Origin: Poriferisphaera corsica
Lineage (GTDB): Bacteria; Planctomycetota; Phycisphaerae; Phycisphaerales; Phycisphaeraceae
Direction of reading: 5' to 3'
Length of the DNA stretch: 64,000 nt
Assembly (NCBI RefSeq): GCF_007747445.1
Contig: NZ_CP036425.1
Coordinates: 3,828,175-3,892,174 of the forward strand
Part shown: positions 45,062 to 53,250 of the stretch, piece by piece
Position numbering within the stretch: the stretch's first letter is position 1
How the letters are laid out: each line of letters opens with the position of its first letter
Notes under the pieces: model-generated
Databases searched by the model: none
Seen by the model: only the letters and a program-made list of their open reading frames with translations
Told to the model about the DNA's origin: nothing
Position numbers and translations under genes: made by a program

Positions 45062-45919
45062 ATGGGTAAGCCCAAATCCAAAGATAAATCAAAATCTAAG
45101 CTGAAAACCAGCAAAAAATCACAACACACACAAGCAGAAACCGCCGACAAGTACCGCTGCTACCAACTCTCTGTCCAGGAACCCGAGCACGAAGCCGAGT
45201 TCTTCGACGATGTCTACCAACAAGAGTATGACCGTAAACCCGTCACACTCCGCGAAGACTTCTGTGGCACACACGCCGTCTGCTGCGAATGGGTCAAACT
45301 CGATGACGATAAAACCGCACTCGGCGTCGACCTCGATCCCGAATGCGTCGAATGGGGCATCGCCAACAACCAATCCGAACTCACCGACGAGCAGCGAACC
45401 CGCATTACCCTCGAACTCGACGACGTTCGCACCGTTTCCAAACAAAAATACGACATCCTCGCCGCCCAAAATTTCTCCTTTTGGCTCTTCAAGACTCGCA
45501 AAGAGCTCCTCGAATACCTCAAGATCGCCCACAAAAACCTCGGCAAAGAAGGCATGATGGTCATGGACATGATGGGCGGCGGCGAATGCTACGTCCCTCA
45601 AGAAGAAGAACGCGACATCGACGGCAAGTTCACCTACGTCTGGGAACAACACTCCTACAACCCCATCACGCACGACGCCTCCTTCTACATCCACTTCCGC
45701 TTCAAAGACGGCTCAGAAATCCACCGCGCCTTCGAATACCATTGGCGTTTCTGGTCCATCCCCGAAGTCCGTGAACTCCTCGAAGAAGCCGGCTTCTCCA
45801 AAACCGAAGTCTTCTGGGAAGGTGAAGACGAAGACGGCGAAGGCGACGACAACTGGGAAACCACTGAAGAAGCATACCCAGACCCCTCCTGGATCTGCTA
45901 CATCACCGCCTACAAATAA
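45062..45919 (+). CDS. SAM-dependent class I methyltransferase
   Basis: A Rossmann-fold methyltransferase of unknown substrate. A Lys-rich N-terminal tail of about 30 residues precedes the domain. The SAM-binding region begins at REDFCGTHAVCCEWV (near residue 65) with the acid LGVDLDPEC about 25 residues later. The middle shows KYDILAAQNFSFWLF. The C-terminus is very acidic (GEDEDGEGDDNWETTEEAY). AAGGAG precedes the start. The gene stands alone and ends at a terminator. Confidence 0.82.
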   Translation: MGKPKSKDKSKSKLKTSKKSQHTQAETADKYRCYQLSVQEPEHEAEFFDDVYQQEYDRKPVTLREDFCGTHAVCCEWVKLDDDKTALGVDLDPECVEWGIANNQSELTDEQRTRITLELDDVRTVSKQKYDILAAQNFSFWLFKTRKELLEYLKIAHKNLGKEGMMVMDMMGGGECYVPQEEERDIDGKFTYVWEQHSYNPITHDASFYIHFRFKDGSEIHRAFEYHWRFWSIPEVRELLEEAGFSKTEVFWEGEDEDGEGDDNWETTEEAYPDPSWICYITAYK

Positions 45920-45998
45920 TCCCCCCCACCAACCACCTCCCCCCCGGAAGTTGACTACTTCCACGCCTAACATACAGTTAGACACATACTAAAAGTTA

Positions 45999-46030
45999 AA
46001 AAACGCTCAGCACCCCACTGAGCGTTTTTT
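45999..46030 (+). terminator. Intrinsic terminator of the methyltransferase gene
   Basis: AAACGCTCAG and CTGAGCGTTT around seven bases, with six T. Confidence 0.85.
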
Positions 46031-46268
46031 ATTTAACGAATGCAATCAACAACAAATCCACTAATAGCCGCGGAGCCACGCTCACCGGAAGCCTCACCCC
46101 CCTCCTTTCTCCCCTCTCCCCACAATCTTCTTAACCTCACAATCTCAATGACCTGCTTCCGGGGTCGGCCACCTAGAGGGCACATCCAAACAACATAAAT
46201 AACCTTGCATTTAAGCACTTAATTGGAATACGATAAACACTCTCGCTCATCCGGCTGAAAGGCAATTC

Positions 46269-47117
46269 ATGGAAACAGGCATCACATTATTAGGCGATCT
46301 CGGCAAACCAGCCACTGCACTTGTTGAAAAAATTGGGGTGGCTACTGGTATTCTATATGAACCAACAAGAATTAAACGTAAGGCCAGAGCTGAAGCAAAA
46401 GCTGAACACATTAAGGCAATTGCAAAAATCGACCAAGGCAGACAAGTACGCGCACTTCAAAGATTTATTGCTGAAGAAGAACGCAAGCAAGAAAACATGG
46501 AATCAATAATTGAACAAGCGTTCCCTCTGATTGATGATAACGCAAAGCCTAAAGCCATTGAAAATGATTGGCTGTTAAACTTTTTCGAAAAATGCAGACT
46601 TACATCAGACCAAGACATTCAGAAAATCTGGGCAGCAATACTCGCTGGTGAAGCTAACACAAATGGTAATTTCTCAAAACGAACAATCAACTGCTTAGCG
46701 GATTTTGATTCACGTGACGCTATGCTTCTCCAGCATCTATGCACTTTTGCGGTTACTTTTAATCAGGATCAGGCTATACTAATTTACAGTTTTCAAGATC
46801 GTATATATGACGGACCTATGCACATCTATGAACTATTACAGCATTTTCAATCTTTTGGCTTGCTCTCAATTAATAATATAAATTTTTATAATTTGGAATA
46901 CCCCAGTATTGTGGATTTGAAGTACTTCTCTAAGAATAAAAAAATTCACAACCTTGACCATTCATACACAAAAATCAATATTGGCAAAGCCCTATTATCC
47001 AGAACTGGTTGCGAGTTAATAAAGGTATGCAAATCGTCACCTGAAGCTCTTGAATATGACAAATTTTATGCATACATGATTGATCGTTTAAAAAATCAAA
47101 AACTTTCAATTTATTAA
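46269..47117 (+). CDS. DUF2806-like protein
   Basis: A helical N-terminus of about 80 residues with many Lys and Glu, probably a coiled coil, precedes a segment typical of DUF2806: DDNAKPKAIENDWLLNFFEKCRLTSDQDIQKIWAAILAGEANTNGNFSKRTINCLADFDSRD, abbreviated here by its core WLLNFFEKCR (near residue 98) and WAAILAGEAN (near 117). The function is unknown. Such genes tend to be accessory. The gene is more AT-rich than its neighbours, stands alone between long AT-rich spacers, and has poor ribosome-site context, which suggests horizontal gain. Confidence 0.65.
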   Translation: METGITLLGDLGKPATALVEKIGVATGILYEPTRIKRKARAEAKAEHIKAIAKIDQGRQVRALQRFIAEEERKQENMESIIEQAFPLIDDNAKPKAIENDWLLNFFEKCRLTSDQDIQKIWAAILAGEANTNGNFSKRTINCLADFDSRDAMLLQHLCTFAVTFNQDQAILIYSFQDRIYDGPMHIYELLQHFQSFGLLSINNINFYNLEYPSIVDLKYFSKNKKIHNLDHSYTKINIGKALLSRTGCELIKVCKSSPEALEYDKFYAYMIDRLKNQKLSIY

Positions 47118-47942
47118 TAATCAATTCACAAAATAGTAATCTGATACACCACGGCAAGCACAGATATTCATAACTGCCAATACTCTATACTCAACTCCAC
47201 ATCCAACAACCCACAAGCCACCTACATATATTGGCTATAGTTAGCTATACTAACTAATTATTAGATAGCTTCAAACATTTTGCACGCATCTACTCAATCA
47301 ACCACAACTCACACAAACGCGCCACGCTGAGTACCCATCCCCCCTCATTCCCTCATACCCACTAAACGCTCTGGAGCAAAAAACGTGCGCGTAAATTGTT
47401 CAATAACCAAACGATTTTTGAATTCATCCCCAGCGCGCACAAACGCGCATGAAACACCGGTCTTATAGTCATCAACACCATTGCCCACAATGACTTACAA
47501 CCACGATTCTCAAATCTGAGAAAACGGGCTAGTTCCATCGGTTTTGAAGCAGAAACAGAAAGAAATCATCCAAAAATCGCGCGTTTTAGCCAGAAACAGC
47601 CAAAAACCGATCGCGAGTTTGCGCACAAAAACAATCTATTAAACATAACGCGCGCACAAAGCCGCATTTTTGCTCCGGTCTTACAGCAAAACCCCGCTGT
47701 TTCATCATCAACCAACACCACACGTCCACCCAACAATCCATCTGCGATCGTCTCCAGATCACATCAACAACCCGTTAACATGGACAAAACACCACCCATA
47801 TGGGTTCGCCTCCAATCCCCATTCCCTGCTATTATGTCGATCTTAAGACCGCATCCCTCTTTTCCCTCCGCCCCTCTGTCGCTCAATGCTATGTCAGCGT
47901 TCACGAACGAAACCCCCTGAACCCAAGACCCAACGAAAAGCC
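47118..47942. other. Long AT-rich intergenic region before hisS
   Basis: It contains one 19-bp motif (47250-47268), several TGCGCGC or GCGCACA strings like those at the window start, and a direct repeat CCGGTCTTAYAG (47457-47468 and 47675-47686). One frame is His-rich but has no ATG. No gene is supported. Confidence 0.45.
47250..47268 (-). repeat. 19-bp AT-rich motif, copy 3
   Basis: Identical to copy 2. CTATAG lies 12 bases upstream on the plus strand. Confidence 0.6.
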
Positions 47943-49238
47943 ATGAAGATCGAAAAACCCAAAGGCACACGTGATTTTTACCCCGAGGATATGGCCTGGC
48001 AGAACTATATAACTGATGCCTGGCGAAGAGTTTCCATCCGGCACGGCTTCGAAGAGGTCGACGGCCCGATCTTCGAAAAACTCGATCTCTATAAAGTAAA
48101 ATCCGGCGACGGCATCGTCTCTGAACTCTTCAGTTTTCGTCGCGAGAATGGGTCGACCGACTTCGCGCTTCGCCCTGAATTCACACCGACCCTCGCCCGT
48201 ATGGTTGCCGACCGAGCCAATTCATTACCCAAGCCTATTAAATGGTTTACGATCCCGAACCTTTGCCGCGCCGAGCGTCCGCAACGCGGCCGCCTTCGCG
48301 AATTTCTCCAATGGAACGTCGACCTGCTCGGCCTCGAATCCGAACTCGCCGATGCCGAAACCATCCTTGTTGCCATCGACTTCCTCAGCGAGCTGGGTGT
48401 CACACCAGAACACGTCCGGGTCAAAATCTCACACCGCGATGTGGTCAAAAATATTCTCATAACCCTAGGTGTACCAGAGGATAAGATTCTTGACGCATTC
48501 AACCTTCTCGACCGCCGCGACAAGATGGAATCTGAGGATTTCGAAAAAGCAGCCATGGCATTGGGACTCGATGAACACCGTGTTCAGCGTTTCCAAGAAG
48601 CCTGCCGATCACGATATCGCACCGGGTCACTGGGTTCACTCTGCAAAGCGATCGGAATGCCTGAAACGGATGTGAAAGAACTTCAAGAGTTGGATGACAA
48701 ACTGCATGACCTCGGAATTGCGGAGTGGTGCGAGTATGACCTCGGCATCGTGCGCGGCCTAGCTTATTACACAGGCGTGGTTTATGAAATCCACGAATCA
48801 TCGGGTGCAGAGCGTGCGCTGGCTGGAGGCGGCCGATATGACAATTTGATCAACCTGTTCGGCGGGCCCAAAACACCGGCGGTCGGGTTTGGCATGGGTG
48901 ATGTTGTCCTCTCTAACCTATTACGCGACAAAGGTTTAATTCCCGATCATATCGGCCATCGCCCTGATATTTATGTGCTTGCTGTGAGTGATCTGGGAGC
49001 GAAAAAGGTATTACCTTTGGTTGCAGATTTGAGAGCCAAGGGTTTACATGCGAGGTTCTCATATAAGACGACTAAGAATATGGGCCGATTGTTAAAAGAG
49101 GCGGTCGGTGCGAGTTCACGGTATGCGTTGATATTGGATGATGCACCGGAGAGCGGCCAGCTGAAGAATCTTGATACGCAGGAGCAGGTCGAAGTGAGAC
49201 TCGATGAGGTGGCGAAAACGCTCCATGATGCTGTCTAA
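47943..49238 (+). CDS. hisS: Histidyl-tRNA synthetase
   Basis: It charges tRNA-His and is a class II enzyme. Motif 2 reads NLCRAERPQRGRLREF (near residue 110). The HisRS-specific LGIVRGLAYYTGVVYEI follows near 265 and motif 3 AVGFGMGDVVL near 318. A C-terminal anticodon-binding domain completes the protein. The ATG at 47943 fits the usual start MKIEKPKGTRDFYP. The frame runs 19 codons further without support. The G/C bias of the plus strand flips inside this gene near 48.6 kb although the protein is intact (see findings). A terminator follows at 49293-49323. Confidence 0.96.
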   Translation: MKIEKPKGTRDFYPEDMAWQNYITDAWRRVSIRHGFEEVDGPIFEKLDLYKVKSGDGIVSELFSFRRENGSTDFALRPEFTPTLARMVADRANSLPKPIKWFTIPNLCRAERPQRGRLREFLQWNVDLLGLESELADAETILVAIDFLSELGVTPEHVRVKISHRDVVKNILITLGVPEDKILDAFNLLDRRDKMESEDFEKAAMALGLDEHRVQRFQEACRSRYRTGSLGSLCKAIGMPETDVKELQELDDKLHDLGIAEWCEYDLGIVRGLAYYTGVVYEIHESSGAERALAGGGRYDNLINLFGGPKTPAVGFGMGDVVLSNLLRDKGLIPDHIGHRPDIYVLAVSDLGAKKVLPLVADLRAKGLHARFSYKTTKNMGRLLKEAVGASSRYALILDDAPESGQLKNLDTQEQVEVRLDEVAKTLHDAV

Positions 49239-49292
49239 TCATGCGTTAGTATAGCGATTTTATATTGCTATATCTGTTGATACGAAACTGTA

Positions 49293-49323
49293 AAAAAGCT
49301 GCGATTTATTCGTGGCTTTTTTT
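49293..49323 (+). terminator. Intrinsic terminator of hisS
   Basis: AAAAAGC-CGA and TCG-GCTTTTT with a symmetrical TG mismatch and a long T-tract. Confidence 0.75.
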
Positions 49324-49398
49324 GTTTATATGACAGGATGAAACGAATAAAATGTAGATCATAAGGATCATGAGAATAGAATATGAGGTGCGTGTTTG

Positions 49399-49815
49399 AT
49401 GAACAGATGGCCGATTGGGATATTGACTAATCAAGTGTTAGCCGCGCTGAATTTGTTTTTTTGGGGTGGGTTCGTCGTGTGGCTATGGGGCATGATGGGC
49501 GGGGACATATTCGGGGACATGATGGGGTATGTTTTGGTGGCATGGTTTGGGATGCCGTTTGTGGTGATGGCGGGTGGGTTTTTGATGATACCAACGTCGG
49601 GGGCTGCGCTTGGTGTGTTGGTGGCTGGGGATGTATTCGTCGTGGGCCTGGGCTATGCGGTGGTTAGTGAGATGACTGTCGGGACGGGGAATGGGATTGC
49701 GGTAATGCTATTGCCGGTGCTCCAGGCTGTGGTTGCGGCAGGAATGGTCATGGGCGCGTGGTTGTGCGAAGCAGTGGTTCGGTATCGACGGAGTGGTGCG
49801 AATTATGTCAATTGA
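49399..49815 (+). CDS. Small four-helix membrane protein
   Basis: Not recognised. The 138 residues form about four hydrophobic helices with short Gly- and Met-rich loops and a basic C-terminus (RYRRSG). There are no catalytic motifs. The ATG at 49399 is preferred to the TTG before it. It stands alone between hisS and the repeat array at 49895. Confidence 0.6.
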   Translation: MNRWPIGILTNQVLAALNLFFWGGFVVWLWGMMGGDIFGDMMGYVLVAWFGMPFVVMAGGFLMIPTSGAALGVLVAGDVFVVGLGYAVVSEMTVGTGNGIAVMLLPVLQAVVAAGMVMGAWLCEAVVRYRRSGANYVN

Positions 49816-49873
49816 TGGGTGGGTGCAGTAACGATTTAAAATGCAGGCAATTCGTTTATAGGCAGCAGGATAC

Positions 49874-49894
49874 CCCACAACTAGCAGTCGTGGG
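49874..49894 (+). repeat. 21-bp hairpin element, copy 5 (degenerate)
   Basis: CCCACAACT and AGTCGTGGG around AGC, with two disrupted pairs. It runs straight into the 43-bp repeat array. Confidence 0.55.
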
Positions 49895-50063
49895 CTTGTA
49901 AATTACACCTGCATGTGCGCGCCTGCCCAGTGGCGGACTTGTAAGTTAAATCTGTATGTGCGCGTCTATTAAGTAGCGGGTTTGTAAGTTTAACCTGTAT
50001 GTGCGCGTCTGTTCAGTGGCAGGTTTGTAAGTCTAATCCGTACGAACAGGGAGGGGGGGGGGG
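49895..50063 (-). repeat. 43-bp tandem repeat array ending in G11
   Basis: Units start at 49895, 49938, 49981 and 50024, exactly 43 bases apart. Each has YTTGTAA, then TGTATGTGCGCGTC. The last continues into TCCGTACGAACAG and a G11 run, the reverse complement of the 56-bp unit at 50961. It is a shortened relative of that family in opposite orientation. Confidence 0.75.
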
Positions 50064-50216
50064 AGAGGATGGGGTGTTGACGGAAAAATCAACAGTAATA
50101 CAAGCAGATTGAAGGCGCGGCTCTGGATATCAGGAAAGATGAATCTATAGTTTGGTCAACGAGAGTTTGGTCAACAAGTTTGAAATTGCATATCACCTGA
50201 GAAAAGGAGTTTTACA

Positions 50217-50948
50217 ATGTCTGAGAATCATAAACCACTGGTCGTCATTACGGGTGCGTCATCGGGGATCGGTGCGGCAACAGCAAAACTGTTTTCGGAG
50301 AACGGGCATCCGCTGCTTTTATTGGCGCGGCGAGTTGATCGGTTAGATGCGTTGGGTTTGCCAAACGTGATCTGTGCGCAGGTCGATGTGACAGATCGCG
50401 ATGCAGTAAAGGAAGCGGTAAAAGATGCGGAGGAGCAGTTTGGACCAGTGGATTGTATGGTCAATAATGCGGGCGTGATGTTGTTAGGATTCTTGGCGGA
50501 TCAATCGCCTGATGAGTGGGACAAGATGTTGAGTGTGAATGTGATGGGTGTGCTCAACGGGGTCAATGCGGTGCTTAAGCCAATGGTTCAGCGGCAAGGC
50601 GGAACGATTATCAATGTGTCGTCAGTGGCTGGTCGGAAAACGTTTCCCAATCATGTGGTGTACTGCGGAACCAAGTTTGCGGTTCACGCGATCACGGAAA
50701 ACCTGCGAGAAGAAATTGCAGCTAGTAACGTTCGCTTGACCACTATTGCACCAGGTGCTGTTGAAACTGAATTACTCTCACACACCACGGACGAAAATAT
50801 TAAATCAGGTTACGAGGATTGGAAAACAGCGATGGATGGCATCATCTCAGCTGAAGATGTCGCACGGTCGGTGTACTTCGCCTACAGCCAACCACAATCC
50901 GTCTGCATCCGCGAAATCGTCCTAGCCAAAACAACTCAACAACCCTAA
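50217..50948 (+). CDS. Short-chain dehydrogenase/reductase
   Basis: An NAD(P)-dependent oxidoreductase with a classical SDR fold. The cofactor motif TGASSGIG lies near residue 11, NNAG near 83, Ser in INVSSVAGRK near 135 and the catalytic pair YCGTK near 149-153. The length of 243 residues is typical. The substrate is unknown. AAAGGAG precedes the start. The gene lies between two repeat arrays in opposite orientation. Its first two thirds are G-rich on the plus strand and its last third is strongly C-rich, so it may be mosaic. Confidence 0.9.
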   Translation: MSENHKPLVVITGASSGIGAATAKLFSENGHPLLLLARRVDRLDALGLPNVICAQVDVTDRDAVKEAVKDAEEQFGPVDCMVNNAGVMLLGFLADQSPDEWDKMLSVNVMGVLNGVNAVLKPMVQRQGGTIINVSSVAGRKTFPNHVVYCGTKFAVHAITENLREEIAASNVRLTTIAPGAVETELLSHTTDENIKSGYEDWKTAMDGIISAEDVARSVYFAYSQPQSVCIREIVLAKTTQQP

Positions 50949-50952
50949 CCCA

Positions 50953-51345
50953 TCCCCCCCCTGTTCGTACGGATCAAACTTACAAACCTGCCCTTGAGAA
51001 GGCGCGCATCTCCCCCCTGTTCGTACGGATCGAACTTACAAACCCGCCCTTGAGAAGGCGCGCATCTCCCCCCTGTTCGTACGGATCAAACTTACAAACC
51101 CGCCCTTGAGAAAGCGCGCATCTCCCCCCTGTTCGTACGGATCGAACTTACAAACCCGCCCTTGAGAAAGCGCGCATCTCCCCCCTGTTCGTACGGATCG
51201 AACTTACAAACCCGCCCTTGAGAAAGCGCGCATCTCCCCCCTGTTCGTACGGATCAAACTTACAAACCCGCCCTTGAGAAAGCGCGCATCTCCCCCACTG
51301 TTCGTATGAATCAAAGTCTCACAACCGGATCTTGAGATGTAAACA
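50953..51345 (+). repeat. 56-bp tandem repeat array, six units plus a diverged seventh
   Basis: CTGTTCGTAC recurs at 50961, 51017, 51073, 51129, 51185 and 51241, exactly 56 bases apart, then once more in changed form at 51298. Each unit includes CAAACTTACAAACC, GCCCTTGAGAA, GCGCGCATCTC and a C-run. The whole unit is conserved and there are no spacers, so this is not a CRISPR array. It starts five bases past the SDR stop codon. Confidence 0.92.
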
Positions 51346-51368
51346 ATTAGCTGCGAATTGCAAGACAC

Positions 51369-51389
51369 CCCACGACCGGCGGTCGTGGG
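51369..51389 (+). repeat. 21-bp hairpin element, copy 6
   Basis: Identical to copy 1 over the stem and centre, with ACACC before and CTTG after. Confidence 0.75.
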
Positions 51390-51524
51390 CTTGTGATTGT
51401 TTAGGTGTATGCGGTATGTATGAGATTAGGATTATAAAGCACAGCACGGATGTAAACGACTTCTAGTTCGAAAATCGAATATATCCAGGCTGAATTCCGG
51501 AATACACATTATTTCATTTAAAAC

Positions 51525-51546
51525 AGGCTGCAAGTACTTGCGGCCT
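51525..51546 (+). other. Hairpin upstream of the HTH gene
   Basis: AGGCTGCAAG and CTTGCGGCCT around TA, one mismatch. It could be an operator. TATAAT at 51573-51578 lies between it and the gene. Confidence 0.45.
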
Positions 51547-51595
51547 ATTGTAAATTCAACGCCAGAATGGTCTATAATTGAATCGGAAGGATTTT

Positions 51596-51898
51596 ATGAT
51601 GGGTCAGAAAAACCACAAGCATATCGCTATTTTGAAACGTGAAATTGAAACACGTGTTAAAGATAATGAGCAATATTCGATGAGAGCATTTGCGCAGTGG
51701 TTGGGTTTGGACCCGGCGTATCTATCACGGGTACTGAACGTAAAGCAAGAGATCTCGACCACTGCGGCGAAGCAGGTAGTGAGGCGATTAGATCTAAGTG
51801 AGAAAGAGCGGGTACATTTTCTGGAATCGGTTGCTGATGAAAAACGGTGCTCTTCGTTAAAGGACATGGATCCGGAGTTGACGGATTGTGATAAGTAA
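51596..51898 (+). CDS. Small HTH protein, TIGR02147-like N-terminal domain
   Basis: A stand-alone DNA-binding domain of about 100 residues. The core RAFAQWLGLDPAYLSRVLNVKQEIS (about residues 28-52) is a lambda-repressor-like helix-turn-helix. With LDLSEKERVHFLESV it resembles the N-terminal part of TIGR02147 proteins, but the long C-terminal domain of that family is missing. The start at 51596 places GGAAGGA at proper distance. The next gene, a HYExAFE protein, starts about 115 bases later and may be co-regulated. Confidence 0.68.
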   Translation: MMGQKNHKHIAILKREIETRVKDNEQYSMRAFAQWLGLDPAYLSRVLNVKQEISTTAAKQVVRRLDLSEKERVHFLESVADEKRCSSLKDMDPELTDCDK

Positions 51899-52013
51899 TT
51901 TTTGTTTCAGATTATACAATGGGGTTTTATAATCGTTTCAGAAAGTTTCGGATAGGCAATTGGATGTGTGGATATGTTGCGGCTACACATAATTTGGATA
52001 AAGGGTAAAGAAG

Positions 52014-52553
52014 ATGCAACGCCGCTTTCATTATGAGTTAGCTTTTGAGCATTACCTAAGAGAAAACGGGATTCCGCATATTTCAGTGGATGAAGCGAAA
52101 CGATCTCTGATCGGGAATAAGGGTGCGGGGAAGGTTAACATTAAGAGTTTTGATTTTGTAGTTTATGCAGAAGGCGGGGCTAACTTATTAATAGATGTAA
52201 AAGGGCGAAAGCATGCGGCGAATACGGGACGGGCATTACAGAATTGGGTGACAGAGGATGATGTGAAGGGGTTAACGAAATGGCAGCATATTTTCGGAGA
52301 TAACTTCGTGCCGGTGTTTGTGTTTTTATATTGGTGCGATGTGCAGCCGCCGGATGCTTTATTTATGGAGATCTTTGAGTTTAAGGATCGGTGGTATGCG
52401 ATGACGGCGGTGAAGCTGGAAGAGTATATGAGCTATATGAGGCCGCGATCTGCGGCATGGGGAACGGTGAGCATACCGACGAGTTCGTTTGACCGGATAC
52501 AGAGGCCGCTACAGGATTTACTGACTGGGCTCAGTGAAACCAAATCTATCTAA
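52014..52553 (+). CDS. HYExAFE family protein, possible PD-(D/E)xK nuclease fold
   Basis: The signature HYELAFEHYLRE lies at residues 6-17. This family is, to my knowledge, largely confined to planctomycetes and has no known role. A stretch FDFVVY (residues about 45-50) followed by LLIDVKGRKH (about 58-67) is the D-x(n)-(D/E)xK pattern of restriction-like nucleases, so a DNA- or RNA-cleaving role is possible (inference). The C-terminus has an aromatic-rich region. It follows a small HTH gene. Confidence 0.75.
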   Translation: MQRRFHYELAFEHYLRENGIPHISVDEAKRSLIGNKGAGKVNIKSFDFVVYAEGGANLLIDVKGRKHAANTGRALQNWVTEDDVKGLTKWQHIFGDNFVPVFVFLYWCDVQPPDALFMEIFEFKDRWYAMTAVKLEEYMSYMRPRSAAWGTVSIPTSSFDRIQRPLQDLLTGLSETKSI

Positions 52554-52564
52554 TGATTGGTTAG
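52546..52564 (+). repeat. 19-bp AT-rich motif, copy 4
   Basis: CTATCTAATGATTGGTTAG differs from the consensus at one position. It overlaps the end of the HYExAFE gene. Confidence 0.5.
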
Positions 52565-52759
52565 TTGTTTAGGGTTGATATTTAGGGGTGGCCATTAGTT
52601 TGATTGTTTTATGTGTTTAAAATGGGTGTTCACCTCCCATAAGTGGATTATTGTGTGGGATATTAAGGGGAAAAGAAGCGGTGAGCCGAATGTGGTAATA
52701 CATGGCTGCAAAGAATGAACGGTGGCGGCCGCGAGATAACTACAGAAGGAACGAACACC

Positions 52760-52957
52760 ATGAAGAATCTAATGACATTGCTGTGTGCATTGTTGCTCTG
52801 CGGCTCATTCACGATGGTTGTTGGCTGTGCTGGCGATCAGGACGTTGATGAGAAGGACAAAGTCGAACAGAAAGACGACGACAAGAAGATGGACAAAGAT
52901 AAAGACAAGAAGATGGATGATGATAAGAAGATGGAGAAGAAAAGCCGTCGGTATTAA
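52760..52957 (+). CDS. Small Asp/Lys-rich lipoprotein
   Basis: A 65-residue protein with a lipobox ending at Cys22 (VVGC), followed by an almost purely charged tail of alternating Asp and Lys (DDKKMDKDKDKKMDDDKK). The start at 52760 has AGAAGGA nine bases upstream. The tail is probably unstructured and might bind metal or polyanions or span the periplasm. A terminator lies at 53127-53168. Confidence 0.72.
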   Translation: MKNLMTLLCALLLCGSFTMVVGCAGDQDVDEKDKVEQKDDDKKMDKDKDKKMDDDKKMEKKSRRY

Positions 52958-53126
52958 TGATCGATGGTGGGAGAAATGGCGGGGTGATGCGATTGCTGCT
53001 GTGCAACGTAGTGGCGGTTGTATCTGAGAAAGCTAACAATAAGTAGTTGCGTGCAATGCGCGGCTTAGAATATCCCTCCAGGTGGTTCGTGATGGATATG
53101 ACAACAACGATATCAATAAAGATCAG

Positions 53127-53168
53127 AGACTGCTCAGCTGTGTGAAAACACGGTTGAGGGTCTTTTTT
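53127..53168 (+). terminator. Intrinsic terminator
   Basis: A long, bulged stem around GAAA, from AGACTGCTCA to TTGAGGGTCT, followed by a six-T run. Confidence 0.7.
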
Positions 53169-53250
53169 CTTTGAGTGATAGCGATTTGTTGCAGGTGAAA
53201 GATATCTATTACGGATGAATAGACCGTGATGGTCAGGACAAATGATGACG

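Noticed and set aside
46060-46215. SRP RNA on the minus strand (a CCGGAAGCAGGTC hairpin)
   Set aside because: The conserved SRP tetraloop and GGAAG...AGCA internal loop are not in the right order, and the region lacks a full-length fold.
47660-47850. Histidine-rich leader peptide for hisS
   Set aside because: One frame has many CAT/CAC codons, but it lacks an ATG and has no terminator or competing pairing. The C-rich strand bias explains the codons.
50953-51345. CRISPR array
   Set aside because: The entire 56-bp unit is conserved, so there are no spacers, and no cas gene is present.
51430-51480. tRNA or tmRNA fragment (TTCGAAAATCGAA)
   Set aside because: Only a short T-arm-like string. No acceptor or anticodon stems could be formed.
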